This document shows, one piece after another, positions 32,475-41,642 of a stretch of 64,000 nt of DNA. The notes under the pieces were generated by a model. The model ran no database searches. It was not told where the DNA came from and saw only the letters and a program-made list of their open reading frames with translations. The position numbers were made by a program, and so were the translations under genes. How positions within the stretch are numbered: the first letter of the stretch is position 1; each line of letters opens with the position of its first letter. Source of the DNA: Clostridiales bacterium (GTDB lineage: Bacteria; Bacillota; Clostridia; Christensenellales; Aristaeellaceae); assembly GCA_012523405.1 (NCBI GenBank), contig JAAYIN010000072.1, positions 1-64,000 on the forward strand, given 5' to 3'.

Positions 32475-33170
32475 ATGAGCTTTGGACAAAATGTACAGTT
32501 CTTGCGCAAGATGCACCGAGGGATGACCCAAGAGGAATTAGCCGAGCAGATGAATGTGTCGAGGCAGACGGTATCCAAGTGGGAGCTGGATGCAGCGTTT
32601 CCCGAGATGGAGAAGGCGATTGCGCTGGCGAAGCTGTTTTCATGCTCGATTGACGAGCTGTTGCAGGGCGATTTGAACTCTGGCAATGAAGCGTATATTA
32701 ACATCAGGCAGGAAGTGGTGGAGGGCTTCACGTATGCATGCTATGTGGTGATCAGCTGCGATCCCGAGGGCGATTCGCAGGAGCATATCACCAAGTGGGC
32801 AAAGCGGCATGGCATCGATGATCCCCAGATGATCGGCTGGGATTTCCCCTTCCTCTCGCAGGAACAGATCAACGTGTACCACATGCACGGCTATGCGGCG
32901 GCATGCATATTGCCCGAGGGCTTTGATACCAAATGTGAGGACATGCGCATCGTCTCCCAGCCCAGCCATGCCTATGCCGCGATCACGATCAAAGACCCCT
33001 TTGCCGCGCCCTTTGTGCTGATTCCAAATGCCTATAAAACCCTGATGCGCTACATGGACGTGAACGCGATGAAGCATAAGGAATCAAAGGAAATCGCGTC
33101 TTGCTTTGAGAAGGTTTATGAGACGGATGGCGTGACGTACATGGATGTATATATCGCGATGGAGGCGTAA
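32475..33170 (+). CDS. XRE-family regulator with GyrI-like ligand domain
   Basis: 231 residues; AGGAGG ahead. The first 65 residues are a Cro/CI helix-turn-helix (MTQEELAEQMNVSRQTVSKWELDAAFPEMEKAIALAKLF). The remainder (residues 75-230) has the effector-binding (GyrI/AraC_E_bind) pattern with YVVISCDPEGDSQEHITKWAKRHGIDDP and SHAYAAITIKDPF. It probably senses a small molecule. It lies just before a minisatellite and a methyltransferase gene. Confidence 0.85.
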   Translation: MSFGQNVQFLRKMHRGMTQEELAEQMNVSRQTVSKWELDAAFPEMEKAIALAKLFSCSIDELLQGDLNSGNEAYINIRQEVVEGFTYACYVVISCDPEGDSQEHITKWAKRHGIDDPQMIGWDFPFLSQEQINVYHMHGYAAACILPEGFDTKCEDMRIVSQPSHAYAAITIKDPFAAPFVLIPNAYKTLMRYMDVNAMKHKESKEIASCFEKVYETDGVTYMDVYIAMEA

Positions 33171-33182
33171 ATAGTTTATGAT

Positions 33183-33468
33183 GAAGCAATCAAACGGCGA
33201 AGCCGCGAAGCAATTAAACGGCGACCGCGAAGCAAACAAACGGCGAAGCCGCGAAGCAATCAAACGGCGAAGCCGCGAAGCAAACAAACGGCGAAGCTGC
33301 GAAGCAATCAAACGGCGAAGCCGCGAAGCAATCAAACGGCGAAGCCGCGAAGCAATCAAACGGCGAAGCCGCGAAGCAAACAAACGGCGAAGCCGCGAAG
33401 CAATTAAACGGCGAAGCCGCGAAGCAATCAAACGGCGAAGCCGCGAAGCAATCAAACGGCGAAGCCGC
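33183..33468. repeat. 24-bp tandem repeat (minisatellite), 12 units
   Basis: Twelve head-to-tail units begin GAAGCAATCAAACGGCG and end AAGCCGC. Variation is limited to ATC/AAC/ATT in positions 8-10 and one CTGC; unit 2 lacks two bases. Because 24 is a multiple of 3, frames stay open on both strands. The forward frame from 33178 would give a basic 8-residue repeat, REAIKRRS. There is no ribosome site, so I do not call a protein. It may instead be a hypervariable spacer. Confidence 0.95.
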
Positions 33469-33475
33469 AGTTGGA

Positions 33476-34231
33476 ATGAATGAAAATAAGCTTAAAGAGC
33501 TGTGGAAAAAAGAAGAGGCATTTGCGTTTCAGGGTTGGGATTTTTCGCATATCAAGGATCGGTGGGCGTGCGAGGAACTGCGGTGGAGCTATGGCGATAT
33601 CCTGCGCAAGTACCTGAAACAAACGGATTGCCTGCTTGATATGGGCACGGGCGGGGGCGAATTTCTGCTCACGCTAGGGCATCCCCATCCCCTCACCTCC
33701 GTGACCGAGGCGTATCCGCCGAATGTATCGCTCTGCCAAAGGACACTCAGTCCGCTTGGCATCACGGTTAAGCAGACGTATGATGATGATCAGATCCCAT
33801 ACGAGGATGCGAGATTTGATCTGGTGATTAATCGCCATGAATCCTTTGATGTGAGTGAGGTCAATCGCGTGCTTAGAAGCGGCGGGCATTTCATCACCCA
33901 GCAGGTGGGGCAACACAATAATGCGGAGCTCTCCAAAAGGCTCATCGATGGCTTTGTGCCGAAGTTTCCCAGCCATAGGCTCGGACGGTATCTGGATGAG
34001 CTAAGTGGTCTGGGCTATGATCTGATCAAGCAAGACGAGATGTTCCCAAGCATCAAGTTTTTTGATGTAGGCGCATTGGTTTTCTTCGCGAAGATCATCG
34101 AGTGGGAGTTCCCAAACTTCAGCGTAGATAGCTGTTTTGATCAGCTGCTGGATTGCCAGAGGGAGCTGGAGGAACATGGCTTCGTCCAGAGCAGTGAGCA
34201 CCGATTCTTGATCGTGGCAAGAAAACCATAA
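33476..34231 (+). CDS. SAM-dependent methyltransferase
   Basis: 251 residues. The SAM loop is CLLDMGTGGGEFL, followed by VTEAYPPN, FDLVINRHESFDVSEVNRVLRSGGHFITQQVG and a C-terminal VDSCFDQLLDCQRELEEHGFV. This is a class I methyltransferase of the type 11/25 group. The ATG at 33476 lies 8 bases after the 24-bp repeat array and lacks a clear Shine-Dalgarno site, so expression may depend on read-through or coupling from the open frame over the repeats, which overlaps this start. The substrate is unknown. Confidence 0.82.
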   Translation: MNENKLKELWKKEEAFAFQGWDFSHIKDRWACEELRWSYGDILRKYLKQTDCLLDMGTGGGEFLLTLGHPHPLTSVTEAYPPNVSLCQRTLSPLGITVKQTYDDDQIPYEDARFDLVINRHESFDVSEVNRVLRSGGHFITQQVGQHNNAELSKRLIDGFVPKFPSHRLGRYLDELSGLGYDLIKQDEMFPSIKFFDVGALVFFAKIIEWEFPNFSVDSCFDQLLDCQRELEEHGFVQSSEHRFLIVARKP

Positions 34232-34334
34232 TAACAAAAAGCTGTTTGGCGATAAACCAATCAGCTCTGGCTGTCAAAGAACCTCAAGGAGGTATCGGAT
34301 GGGGCGTACCCCTTCGATTACAATCCGAAAGCAG

Positions 34335-34450
34335 CGACATGTGCGGTGCTTTGGGGACCTTGCGTAGCAAGGGTTCCCTACACGTAGTCCAGGCCCTGAG
34401 CGTTAGCGAACAGGGACGCAGTGCATTAAAAGAGCGAAGCTCCGGCTAAA
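34335..34450 (-). repeat. Dispersed intergenic repeat, copy B (inverted)
   Basis: The reverse complement matches the blocks at 26584 and 56722, including cttttaatgcac and gtagggaacccttgctacg. The block ends in a short terminator-like hairpin (34449-34475). No gene is seen in 34232-34700. Confidence 0.75.
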
Positions 34451-34483
34451 AAGATCGCGTTAGCGAGCTTTTTTGACGCTCTG

Positions 34484-34510
34484 AGCTGATTGGCGATAAA
34501 CCAATCAGCT
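34484..34510. terminator. Hairpin with 10-bp stem
   Basis: AGCTGATTGG-CGATAAA-CCAATCAGCT is a perfect stem-loop. A degenerate copy occurs at about 34240-34266 after the methyltransferase stop. It is terminator-like but with only a weak T-run. Confidence 0.55.
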
Positions 34511-34731
34511 TGTTTCCTGTGTTTATCAGGCGAAAGCGTAGGAGCACAAAAAGAGGGAGCGTTTTTTTGATGGTTTCATCCAGAGCTGTGCAATCATGAC
34601 GTGACACGCATGGATATTGGGTGTACACTATAGGGAATCAAGCAAAGAACATATCCATATATTGGGGAATGATTTGCTTTGAGAGCATCGGTAAAAATGA
34701 CTAATGGTGGATGGAAAGGCGGATGGATTCT

Positions 34732-35169
34732 ATGTTTGAGAATATCGGGGGTAAGATCAAAAAGCTTGCGATCATTGGTTTGGTGAGCAGCGTGATTGTC
34801 AGCGTGATTGCCGCCGTCATAATATTTAAGACGGCGGCTCAAAACTCGACTTTCACGGGTATCATGGTGATTGTGGCTGGCTTCTTGGTGGGGTATATCG
34901 AGGCACTCGTCATTTATGCATTTGGAACGCTTGTGGAAAACTCGCAGATCCTAGTGAATGCATCGCGTGAGCAGGCAGCAGCGCAATATGCCCAACCTCA
35001 GGAAAGAAGATTCCCCCGAGCGGAAGCTCCTCGAACGGAAACGTCCCGAACGGAATCCCCCAAAACGGAAGCTCCTCGAGGCGAAGTGCCCAGAAAAGAT
35101 TGTCCGCATTGCGGTACATCAAACAATGGGAAAAACACAATCTGCTTTGGGTGCAAGAAATCAATTTAA
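34732..35169 (+). CDS. Membrane protein with C-terminal zinc ribbon
   Basis: About 145 residues; I prefer ATG 34732 (MFENIGGKIKK), with AAGGCGG ahead. Two membrane spans (LAIIGLVSSVIVSVIAAVIIF and GIMVIVAGFLVGYIEALVIYAF) are followed by a linker with repeated PRTE/PKTE-like units and a zinc-ribbon CPHCGTSNNGKNTICFGCKK. The topology puts the ribbon in the cytoplasm or outside; the sequence does not settle it. Function unknown. Confidence 0.7.
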   Translation: MFENIGGKIKKLAIIGLVSSVIVSVIAAVIIFKTAAQNSTFTGIMVIVAGFLVGYIEALVIYAFGTLVENSQILVNASREQAAAQYAQPQERRFPRAEAPRTETSRTESPKTEAPRGEVPRKDCPHCGTSNNGKNTICFGCKKSI

Positions 35170-35199
35170 ATATAGATCACTACGATTTGTCATCATATG

Positions 35200-35236
35200 C
35201 GCCCCTTCTTTGCACAAAAAGAGGGGGCGTTTTTTT
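35200..35236 (+). terminator. Terminator of the zinc-ribbon membrane protein gene
   Basis: CGCCCCTTCTTT pairs with AAAGAGGGGGCG and is followed by TTTTTTT. Confidence 0.88.
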
Positions 35237-35327
35237 GATGGCAGGAGCTGTTCATTCTACCAAATCTATGCATGAATTTAGAGGAGAGATACGTTTCCAT
35301 TAGTAGAGAGAATAGGGGAGGACACGC

Positions 35328-36890
35328 ATGATGAAGGGGATTAGATTGCTGTTGGTACTGGCGGGCTTGATGCTCGCGCTATCGCTTGGCATGGCCCAAG
35401 CGGAAGGGACGGCCGCATTGCCGCCAAGCGCAAAGGCACTGTTGGAGCAGGTCTACCCAAACCAGCAAATCACGATGACAAGCGGCAGTGGGGACGATGA
35501 GCAAGGCATATTTGCAGTGGTGCTGCCCTATGGGGAGGAAGAACTAGATCAATATATCGTCACCGTGCTTGAAAAATCCAAGGACGATGAAGCATATAGG
35601 CAAAGCGGCACAAGCCTGCCCATGTGGCAAGCGCCGCTTGCTGTTTCGGTCACAGCAAAAGAACTTGCGCTCACATGCAGCGCCAGCTTAGGCGAGCAAG
35701 ATATAAAGGACTATTTGTTCACCAAATCCATGGCGGGCAAATGGACGCTGGCTGAAGGCAGATATGTAGATATGCAGACTGTTGAGCCGAAAATCACAGG
35801 TAGTTATCAGTTAACCGTTCACGATTATTTTCTGGAGTATGCGAGGACTGATGAGGGGATGCAGATCCAATACCCGCATCTGCTGTATGGCGAAGGCTTC
35901 CAATCGTCTTTGGAGCTGGAATGCTTTGACGGCAGATTTGCGCTGACACCATGGGATTTTAGCAATGGTGACTATAGCCAAGTGATCAATACGCCGCTTG
36001 CGGAAGAAGGCGAAACGCTCAAGCAATTAGCCCTTTTGCAAAAGGAAATAGTGCTTATTGTGAAGCTTTCCGATGGTACATATCAGATCAAAATCTACCC
36101 ATGGGATAACGATACGCAGACCTATGACGAGCCGCAGAAGACCAAACCGTCTGTGGCCAAATTGTCGCTGGATACGTTTCATGCAGGAGATAACGAGCTG
36201 CAACTTAACAAAGGCGATGGGTGCTACGGCTTTGATCGCATGAAAGACGGCAAATGGTATCTGTCGTGGATTCAAGATGATATACTCGTTGATCTGGGTA
36301 TTAACTACGCTGTAGATTACAGCAATCCCACGATCCGCCCGGGTGATAAAGACGGTCATTTCTATGGCACGCACCCATTCACGGATATCCAGCTGATGGA
36401 TTTGGATCATATGCCTCAAACGGTGGATGATGTCATGTCCCAGATTGATACAAGCAACTATGCCTATGTCAATAACCCCAATCCCGAGGATCGCCTGAAC
36501 ATCCGAAAGGGGCCCAAAAGCGATGCGGCGACGCTAGGCAAGCTGTATAACCGAACACCGCTGTACGTCAAGGAAATCCTTGGCGATTGGGTGCATGTGT
36601 GGGTTGGGACTGCGGATGGTCTGGACGGCTATGTGATGAAGAAATTCCTCGCCATGGGCGAAGGAAAAGAACAGGTGAAGGGGGCATTTCCTCGCTTGAG
36701 TCTGACAGAGGATGCCCAAAACCAACCCATTTACGCAGAGCCAAGCGAGAAAGCTGATATTCTTACACGGACGGGGTCGATGGCGTATGATATCGTTGGG
36801 GTATATGGGGATGAGTGGTTTATTATCATGATGGATGATGGCACGGTCGGTTATGCGCCGCAGGCCAGCTATTGGGCGGGCAACGGCTGA
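35328..36890 (+). CDS. Secreted SH3-domain protein, paralogue 1
   Basis: 520 residues. It has a signal peptide (LLLVLAGLMLALSLGMAQAEG), a beta-rich body of about 370 residues, then a bacterial SH3 domain (DRLNIRKGPKSDAATLGKLYNRTPLYVKEILGDWVHVWVG...DGYVMKKFLA) and a second SH3-like tail ending GTVGYAPQASYWAGNG. Such domains bind peptidoglycan or pack against wall enzymes. The body is conserved with the next gene but I know no named family for it. It opens a tandem array of three genes and one remnant. Confidence 0.78.
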   Translation: MMKGIRLLLVLAGLMLALSLGMAQAEGTAALPPSAKALLEQVYPNQQITMTSGSGDDEQGIFAVVLPYGEEELDQYIVTVLEKSKDDEAYRQSGTSLPMWQAPLAVSVTAKELALTCSASLGEQDIKDYLFTKSMAGKWTLAEGRYVDMQTVEPKITGSYQLTVHDYFLEYARTDEGMQIQYPHLLYGEGFQSSLELECFDGRFALTPWDFSNGDYSQVINTPLAEEGETLKQLALLQKEIVLIVKLSDGTYQIKIYPWDNDTQTYDEPQKTKPSVAKLSLDTFHAGDNELQLNKGDGCYGFDRMKDGKWYLSWIQDDILVDLGINYAVDYSNPTIRPGDKDGHFYGTHPFTDIQLMDLDHMPQTVDDVMSQIDTSNYAYVNNPNPEDRLNIRKGPKSDAATLGKLYNRTPLYVKEILGDWVHVWVGTADGLDGYVMKKFLAMGEGKEQVKGAFPRLSLTEDAQNQPIYAEPSEKADILTRTGSMAYDIVGVYGDEWFIIMMDDGTVGYAPQASYWAGNG

Positions 36891-36931
36891 TGCTAAAGGA
36901 TAGAATGAAAGAAAGAAAGGCGTATATTCTT

Positions 36932-38536
36932 ATGAAAAAACGGAGATTGCTTTTGACCTCCATGCTGCTGATCGCAATCGCGGTATGCACCATGGGCGCA
37001 GCGAGCGCGAGCGAAATGGCGGTGGATTTGCCGCAAGGGGTCAAAACGCTGATCGAGCAGACGTACCCTACGCATCTGCTGGAGGGCACTTGGGGACATG
37101 GCGACGAACAGGAGGGTACGTTTGTGCTGTCGCTGTCTTTGAGAGTGGAAGAGTGGAAAGAGTTTATCCTCTGTATTGTGAATAAATCGCAGGGCGATAG
37201 TGCCTACGCCTTCACCATTGATGGCGGCTCTACCATGCAAATAGAAAGAGCTCCGACTGAGGTCGAGCTATCCCAGAGTGAACTGGTGATCACCATTCGC
37301 ACTGATTATAACGATGACATGCCGGTCACGGACCGCTATGTGTTGCACAAAAATGCGCATGGCGCATGGACGCTTATTTCTGGCACAAATACGGAAGTGC
37401 TCATTTATGATGTGGATGGAACCCAAGTGCGTGAGCAGATTGTGATGGAGCTCTCCATCAAAGACGGAATGCTTGCATATGTCAGAACCATCGAGGGTGA
37501 GCAAAGGCACTACGCGCCTGTACCGTTTGGGGAATCCTTCGAGCGGTATTTTTTGCTGAGCAACTTTGACGGTGCGTTCCCGCTAACGCCATTTGCATTT
37601 GATAATAGCAAAATGAGTAAACTGATTGATACGCCGCTTGTGGCGGAGGGCGAAGAGCTCAAACAGGCAGACCTTCAAGTGGACGAACTCATCCTTGTGG
37701 TGAAGCTTGCGGACGGTTTGGAGCAGATCAGGTTTTGCACTTGGGACGAGGCTGCAAAGACCTTCCATGTGGAAAACTGCAAGCCGACAGCCATTGATAT
37801 AACCTTTGATACATTGCATTTTTATGACGGAGACCTTGGACTTCATCAGTATACAGAAATCAATGGGGAATCATATCATTGTTTTGTCAGAACGCCGCAG
37901 GGCAAATGGAGACTCAGCGAGATACAAGGGCTTGAGAAGGATATTTCGCTTGGATCAAACTATGCTGCTGAGATATACGGCGTGTATTGGTGGCGCAATG
38001 ACAGATATTGGTATGGAGAGCATCCTTGGCAGGATATTCTGCTCATGGATTTTGATGCGCTGCCGACCTCGGCGGATATTACCGCGCAGCTGGATCAGAG
38101 CAACTACGCGCTTGTCAGCAACCCGACGCCCGATACGCGCCTCAATATTCGAACGGATCCAACCAGTGAAGCAATGTCGCTTGGCAAGCTATACAGCCGT
38201 ACCCCTGTTTATGTCAAGGAAATCATGGGCGACTGGGTGCATGTTTCGGTTGGCAGTGCGGAGGGAATGGACGGCTATGTAATGAAGAAATTCCTTGCCT
38301 TTGGGGATGATAAGGAAGCGGTGAAATGCGCCTTTCCCGGTAAGATCCTAAAGACTCAAATCAAGGAACATGCGATCTTTGCCGAGCCAAATGGGGATGC
38401 GGACATTGTAGGCTGGACGAGTGCTTACGAGCATTTCATTATCGGCGTATATGGCGATGACTGGTACATCGTGCTGACGAGGGATGGCGTGGTCGGTTAT
38501 ATGCCGCGGGACTGGTACTGCGAAGGTAACGGCTGA
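36932..38536 (+). CDS. Secreted SH3-domain protein, paralogue 2
   Basis: About 534 residues from ATG 36932, which has AAAGAAAGG ahead. The signal peptide is MKKRRLLLTSMLLIAIAVCTMGAASASE. The body and SH3 region (DTRLNIRTDPTSEAMSLGKLYSRTPVYVKEIMGDWVHVSVG) are clearly homologous to the previous gene. The start of the body (VKTLIEQTYPTHLL) matches the first paralogue (AKALLEQVYPNQ). It arose by tandem duplication and is 41 bases downstream of it. Confidence 0.78.
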   Translation: MKKRRLLLTSMLLIAIAVCTMGAASASEMAVDLPQGVKTLIEQTYPTHLLEGTWGHGDEQEGTFVLSLSLRVEEWKEFILCIVNKSQGDSAYAFTIDGGSTMQIERAPTEVELSQSELVITIRTDYNDDMPVTDRYVLHKNAHGAWTLISGTNTEVLIYDVDGTQVREQIVMELSIKDGMLAYVRTIEGEQRHYAPVPFGESFERYFLLSNFDGAFPLTPFAFDNSKMSKLIDTPLVAEGEELKQADLQVDELILVVKLADGLEQIRFCTWDEAAKTFHVENCKPTAIDITFDTLHFYDGDLGLHQYTEINGESYHCFVRTPQGKWRLSEIQGLEKDISLGSNYAAEIYGVYWWRNDRYWYGEHPWQDILLMDFDALPTSADITAQLDQSNYALVSNPTPDTRLNIRTDPTSEAMSLGKLYSRTPVYVKEIMGDWVHVSVGSAEGMDGYVMKKFLAFGDDKEAVKCAFPGKILKTQIKEHAIFAEPNGDADIVGWTSAYEHFIIGVYGDDWYIVLTRDGVVGYMPRDWYCEGNG

Positions 38537-38573
38537 TGCTATTGGCGTGCAAAAAGAAAGGCGGAAATGAAAC

Positions 38574-39605
38574 ATGAAGAAAGTACGATTGTTTTTGACC
38601 TCCATGCTGCTGGCGGCAATTGTCATATGCAGTGCGGGCGCGGCAAACACAGGTCAAGCCCTGTTTGACACGTTTGCGCTGGGGGGCGAAACGCTGGATC
38701 AAGCGGTTACATTCGCGGAGGATGCGGTGCTGATCGTACGTCTTGCTGACGGCACAGAGCAGCTGGTGCTTTGCACATGGGACGCACAAACGCAGACCTA
38801 TGATGTGCAAAGAGGCATTGCCACCACGGCAGATTTATCGCTGGAGGAGAAGCGGTCAGAAGATCCTTCGGTTACGCTTATGTCATCCGCTAAGGGCGCG
38901 GATCACAAATACACCTTTGAAAAGCATGCGGATGGGAAATGGCGATTGTCCTTTATGTGCTTTTGCGAGCTTTGGGAGATTGGTAAAAATCATGGGGAAC
39001 AAGCGACGGTGGGCGAAAACTACATCAATGACTGCACAGATGCATTCAGAGGCGGTTATCATAATAACGGCTATGTCTATGGATCGTATCTATGGGCAGG
39101 TATGCTGCTGTATGATATGGATTTATTGCCGCAGACCTATGAGGAGCTGCGTGCGCAGATGGACACGAACGATTACGCTTATATACAGAGTCCAATCCTT
39201 GATACTTGCGTGGATATCTACCCCGAACCAAGCACCGAGGCAACGGCAATCGCCGCGCTCTATGACCGTGCTCCCCTCTATGTCAAGGAATACCTTGGCG
39301 GATGGGTGCATGTAGCGATTGGGAGTGAAAACGGCATGGAGGGTTATGTGCAGGCAAAATCCCTAGCTATTGGCGATGAGAAGGATCATGTTGTATGTAA
39401 CTTTCCCACGCTTGACCTTAGGAGGGACATTCAGGAGCAACCCATTTATGCCCAGCCAAATGGCAGCGCGCAGGTGCTAGCCCTCGCTACACCAACGTGC
39501 CATAAGCTCATTGGCGTATGCGGTGAAGAGTGGTATCTGGTGCTCACGGATGACGGCGTAGTTGGGTATACCACGCAAGCAAGCTATTACGAAGGCAATG
39601 GTTAA
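38574..39605 (+). CDS. Secreted SH3-domain protein, paralogue 3 (internally shortened)
   Basis: 343 residues. The signal peptide (KKVRLFLTSMLLAAIVICSAGAA) is nearly the same as that of paralogue 2. Right after it the protein resumes at the region GGETLDQAVTFAEDAVLIVRLADG, equal to about residue 235 of paralogue 2, so roughly 200 residues of the body are missing. SH3 parts remain (YIQSPILDTCVDIYPEPSTEATAIAALYDRAPLYVKEYLGGWVHVAIG) but are more diverged (CVDIYPEP for LNIRTDP). The gene is intact as a frame and may be functional. Confidence 0.72.
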   Translation: MKKVRLFLTSMLLAAIVICSAGAANTGQALFDTFALGGETLDQAVTFAEDAVLIVRLADGTEQLVLCTWDAQTQTYDVQRGIATTADLSLEEKRSEDPSVTLMSSAKGADHKYTFEKHADGKWRLSFMCFCELWEIGKNHGEQATVGENYINDCTDAFRGGYHNNGYVYGSYLWAGMLLYDMDLLPQTYEELRAQMDTNDYAYIQSPILDTCVDIYPEPSTEATAIAALYDRAPLYVKEYLGGWVHVAIGSENGMEGYVQAKSLAIGDEKDHVVCNFPTLDLRRDIQEQPIYAQPNGSAQVLALATPTCHKLIGVCGEEWYLVLTDDGVVGYTTQASYYEGNG

Positions 39606-39634
39606 GAAAAACAAGTATAAATTGGAAATGTAAA

Positions 39635-39870
39635 ATGAAGAAAAAGTTGAACAGTTTGCTATTGCTATTCGTCTTATATACAGGCGCAGCCGTGATGGTC
39701 GCGCGACTAAAGATAAAATCCCAGCGGTGTGGAGCGAACAAAGCGGTCTTTGTATCTGCGTGTTCCGCCTGATGAATCGAAGCTGGACTACCTATCGTGA
39801 TCACCACCGACGGCATGGCAAGATACACCAAACTGGCTCACTATTGGCCTAGTAACGGCCGATGGTTCAT
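39635..39870 (+). pseudogene. Remnant of a fourth SH3-domain paralogue
   Basis: A signal-peptide-like start (MKKKLNSLLLLFVLYTGAA) is followed by a broken frame, and near 39797 the piece VITTDGMARYTKLAHYWPSNG corresponds to the C-terminal end of paralogue 3 (VLTDDGVVGYTTQASYYEGNG). Only the two ends of the gene survive, so most of the coding sequence has been lost. Confidence 0.65.
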
Positions 39871-39983
39871 ATACCCCTTGGCATCAATTCACACCCTTCC
39901 TGCATGATTGGAAATGAGCTTTTATCTCATACTACCCATCATAGCAACGCGAGGTTGCGAGTTGATGTCAGGGGGAGTCGAAA

Positions 39984-41270
39984 ATGATTTGGGATATCAA
40001 AACAAACCAGCTTCCATCGCAGGATTGTGGCCTTTTCTGTGATGTTCTGGTGATCGGCGGAGGTGTGGCAGGGATACTATGCGCCAAGATGCTGGACACA
40101 GCGGGACTTAAGACCGTTCTTGTAGAAGGCAAAAGGGTTGGCATGGGCATCACTCGCCACACCACCGCCGTGATCACCGCACAGCACGATACGCTGTACA
40201 GTGAAATGGTAAAGGATGTAGGCTATGAACGCACCAAGGCATACCTTGATGCAAACCTCTGGGCAGTGGAGGAATATCGAAAACTCGCCGCTGATATTCA
40301 TTGTGATTTTGAGGACAGACCGTCCTATATTTATTCCGCCGATGATAGGCAGCTCATGCTAGATGAGGTGCAAACATTGCACCAGCTAGGCTTTGATGCT
40401 GAATTTACAGACCAAATCGAGCTGCCAATAGAGATAGCCGGCGCGGTGAAATTTTCCAATATGGCGCAGTTTCAACCGCTCAAGTTCATATCGTCCATCG
40501 CCAAAGACCTTACCATTTATGAAAACACCTTTGTCCGTGCCATCGATGGCAACCACGCCATCACCAATCATGGCACAATCGGGGCGAAGCATATCATCGT
40601 CGCAACGCATTACCCGTTCATCAACAGGACGGGTCTTTTTCCTGCCAAGCTATACCAGAAGCGATCCTACGTCATAGCCATTCGCGGTGCGCAAAAGCTT
40701 GGCGGCACTTACGTTCAGGACGGCGAGGGCGGCTTGTACTTTCGCGACTATGGCGACTTGCTCCTGATTGGCGGCAGCGACCACCGTACAGGCACCAAGG
40801 GCACAGCCTTTGAGCCCATGCGCGCCTTTGCCAAGCGGCATTATCCCAAGGCGGAGGAGGTCTACGCCTTCACAAACCAAGATTGCGTGTCCCTTGACGG
40901 CATTTCATACATTGGTAAATACGGGCATTCACTGCCTAATGCCTATGTTGCCACGGGCTTTAATCTCTGGGGCATGACCAACGCCATGGTTTCAGCGCGA
41001 ATCCTCACCGAGCTGATCACAGGGCAAGAATCCGAATTTGCATGGGCGTTTGATCCCGCCCGCCCCATGCTCCTCATGCCGCTCCTCACCAACATTGGCA
41101 CCACCACTGCGAATCTTCTCTACCCCACCACCAAGCGCTGTTCACATCTTAGCTGTGCGCTCCACTACAACAAGCTCGAGCATTCATGGGACTGCGCATG
41201 CCACGGCTCGCGCTTCAGTGAGGAAGGCAAATGCCTGAACAACCCCGCCATGAAGGACGGGCATGTGTGA
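39984..41270 (+). CDS. FAD-dependent oxidoreductase with C-terminal Rieske [2Fe-2S] domain
   Basis: 428 residues. DVLVIGGGVAGILCAKMLDTAGLKTVLVE is the FAD-binding Rossmann motif of DAO-type oxidases, with GITRHTTAVITAQHD close behind. The C-terminal ~75 residues hold a Rieske centre: CSHLSCAL and WDCACHGSRF give two Cys-His pairs. DAO-Rieske fusions occur in many Firmicutes; substrate and electron partner are not established. No partner gene is nearby. The Rieske end is short (the protein stops soon after the second pair) but ligands are complete. Confidence 0.85.
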   Translation: MIWDIKTNQLPSQDCGLFCDVLVIGGGVAGILCAKMLDTAGLKTVLVEGKRVGMGITRHTTAVITAQHDTLYSEMVKDVGYERTKAYLDANLWAVEEYRKLAADIHCDFEDRPSYIYSADDRQLMLDEVQTLHQLGFDAEFTDQIELPIEIAGAVKFSNMAQFQPLKFISSIAKDLTIYENTFVRAIDGNHAITNHGTIGAKHIIVATHYPFINRTGLFPAKLYQKRSYVIAIRGAQKLGGTYVQDGEGGLYFRDYGDLLLIGGSDHRTGTKGTAFEPMRAFAKRHYPKAEEVYAFTNQDCVSLDGISYIGKYGHSLPNAYVATGFNLWGMTNAMVSARILTELITGQESEFAWAFDPARPMLLMPLLTNIGTTTANLLYPTTKRCSHLSCALHYNKLEHSWDCACHGSRFSEEGKCLNNPAMKDGHV

Positions 41271-41358
41271 CAAACGACAGCCCTTATGCTATACTACTCA
41301 CATCATATTTGAGAGGTGTTTTCATTGCTACTCGTCATTGTATTCGCTCCATGCAAAG

Positions 41359-41516
41359 CCTAACCCACCTATCGGTGCACCTGTCGGTGATTTCATTTAC
41401 CCCCCCCTTTGCATGGAGATCCTTCGCACCTGTCGCACCTGTCGGTGTTTTATTTTGTTTTCCTTGTTGCATCTATCGCACCTGTCGCACCTATCGCACC
41501 TGTCGCACCTATCGGT
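41359..41516 (+). repeat. Short tandem repeat of 9-bp CACCTRTCG units
   Basis: Repeats with alternating CACCTGTCG and CACCTATCG form a run of five at about 41469-41513, with scattered copies at 41368-41445. Units end in CACCTATCGGTG, a small palindrome. The region 41271-41640 has no credible gene; both open frames through the repeats are low-complexity. Confidence 0.8.
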
Positions 41517-41642
41517 GTTTTGTTTTAATGCCGCTTTATGCAGGCGACAAGGAAAATCAGTCCTCTCCACCGCGCATCTTGTAGGTCAGTTAGGCTTTGC
41601 TATTTAAATTCAACATCATACAGAATTTAAAGGAGCAAAGTT

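Noticed and set aside
33084-33455. Reverse-strand protein of ASRLRRL repeats
   Set aside because: The frame is open only because the repeat length is a multiple of three. There is no ribosome site or family likeness.
33183-33468. CRISPR array
   Set aside because: Units are directly adjacent with no spacers, and no cas genes are near. It is a minisatellite.
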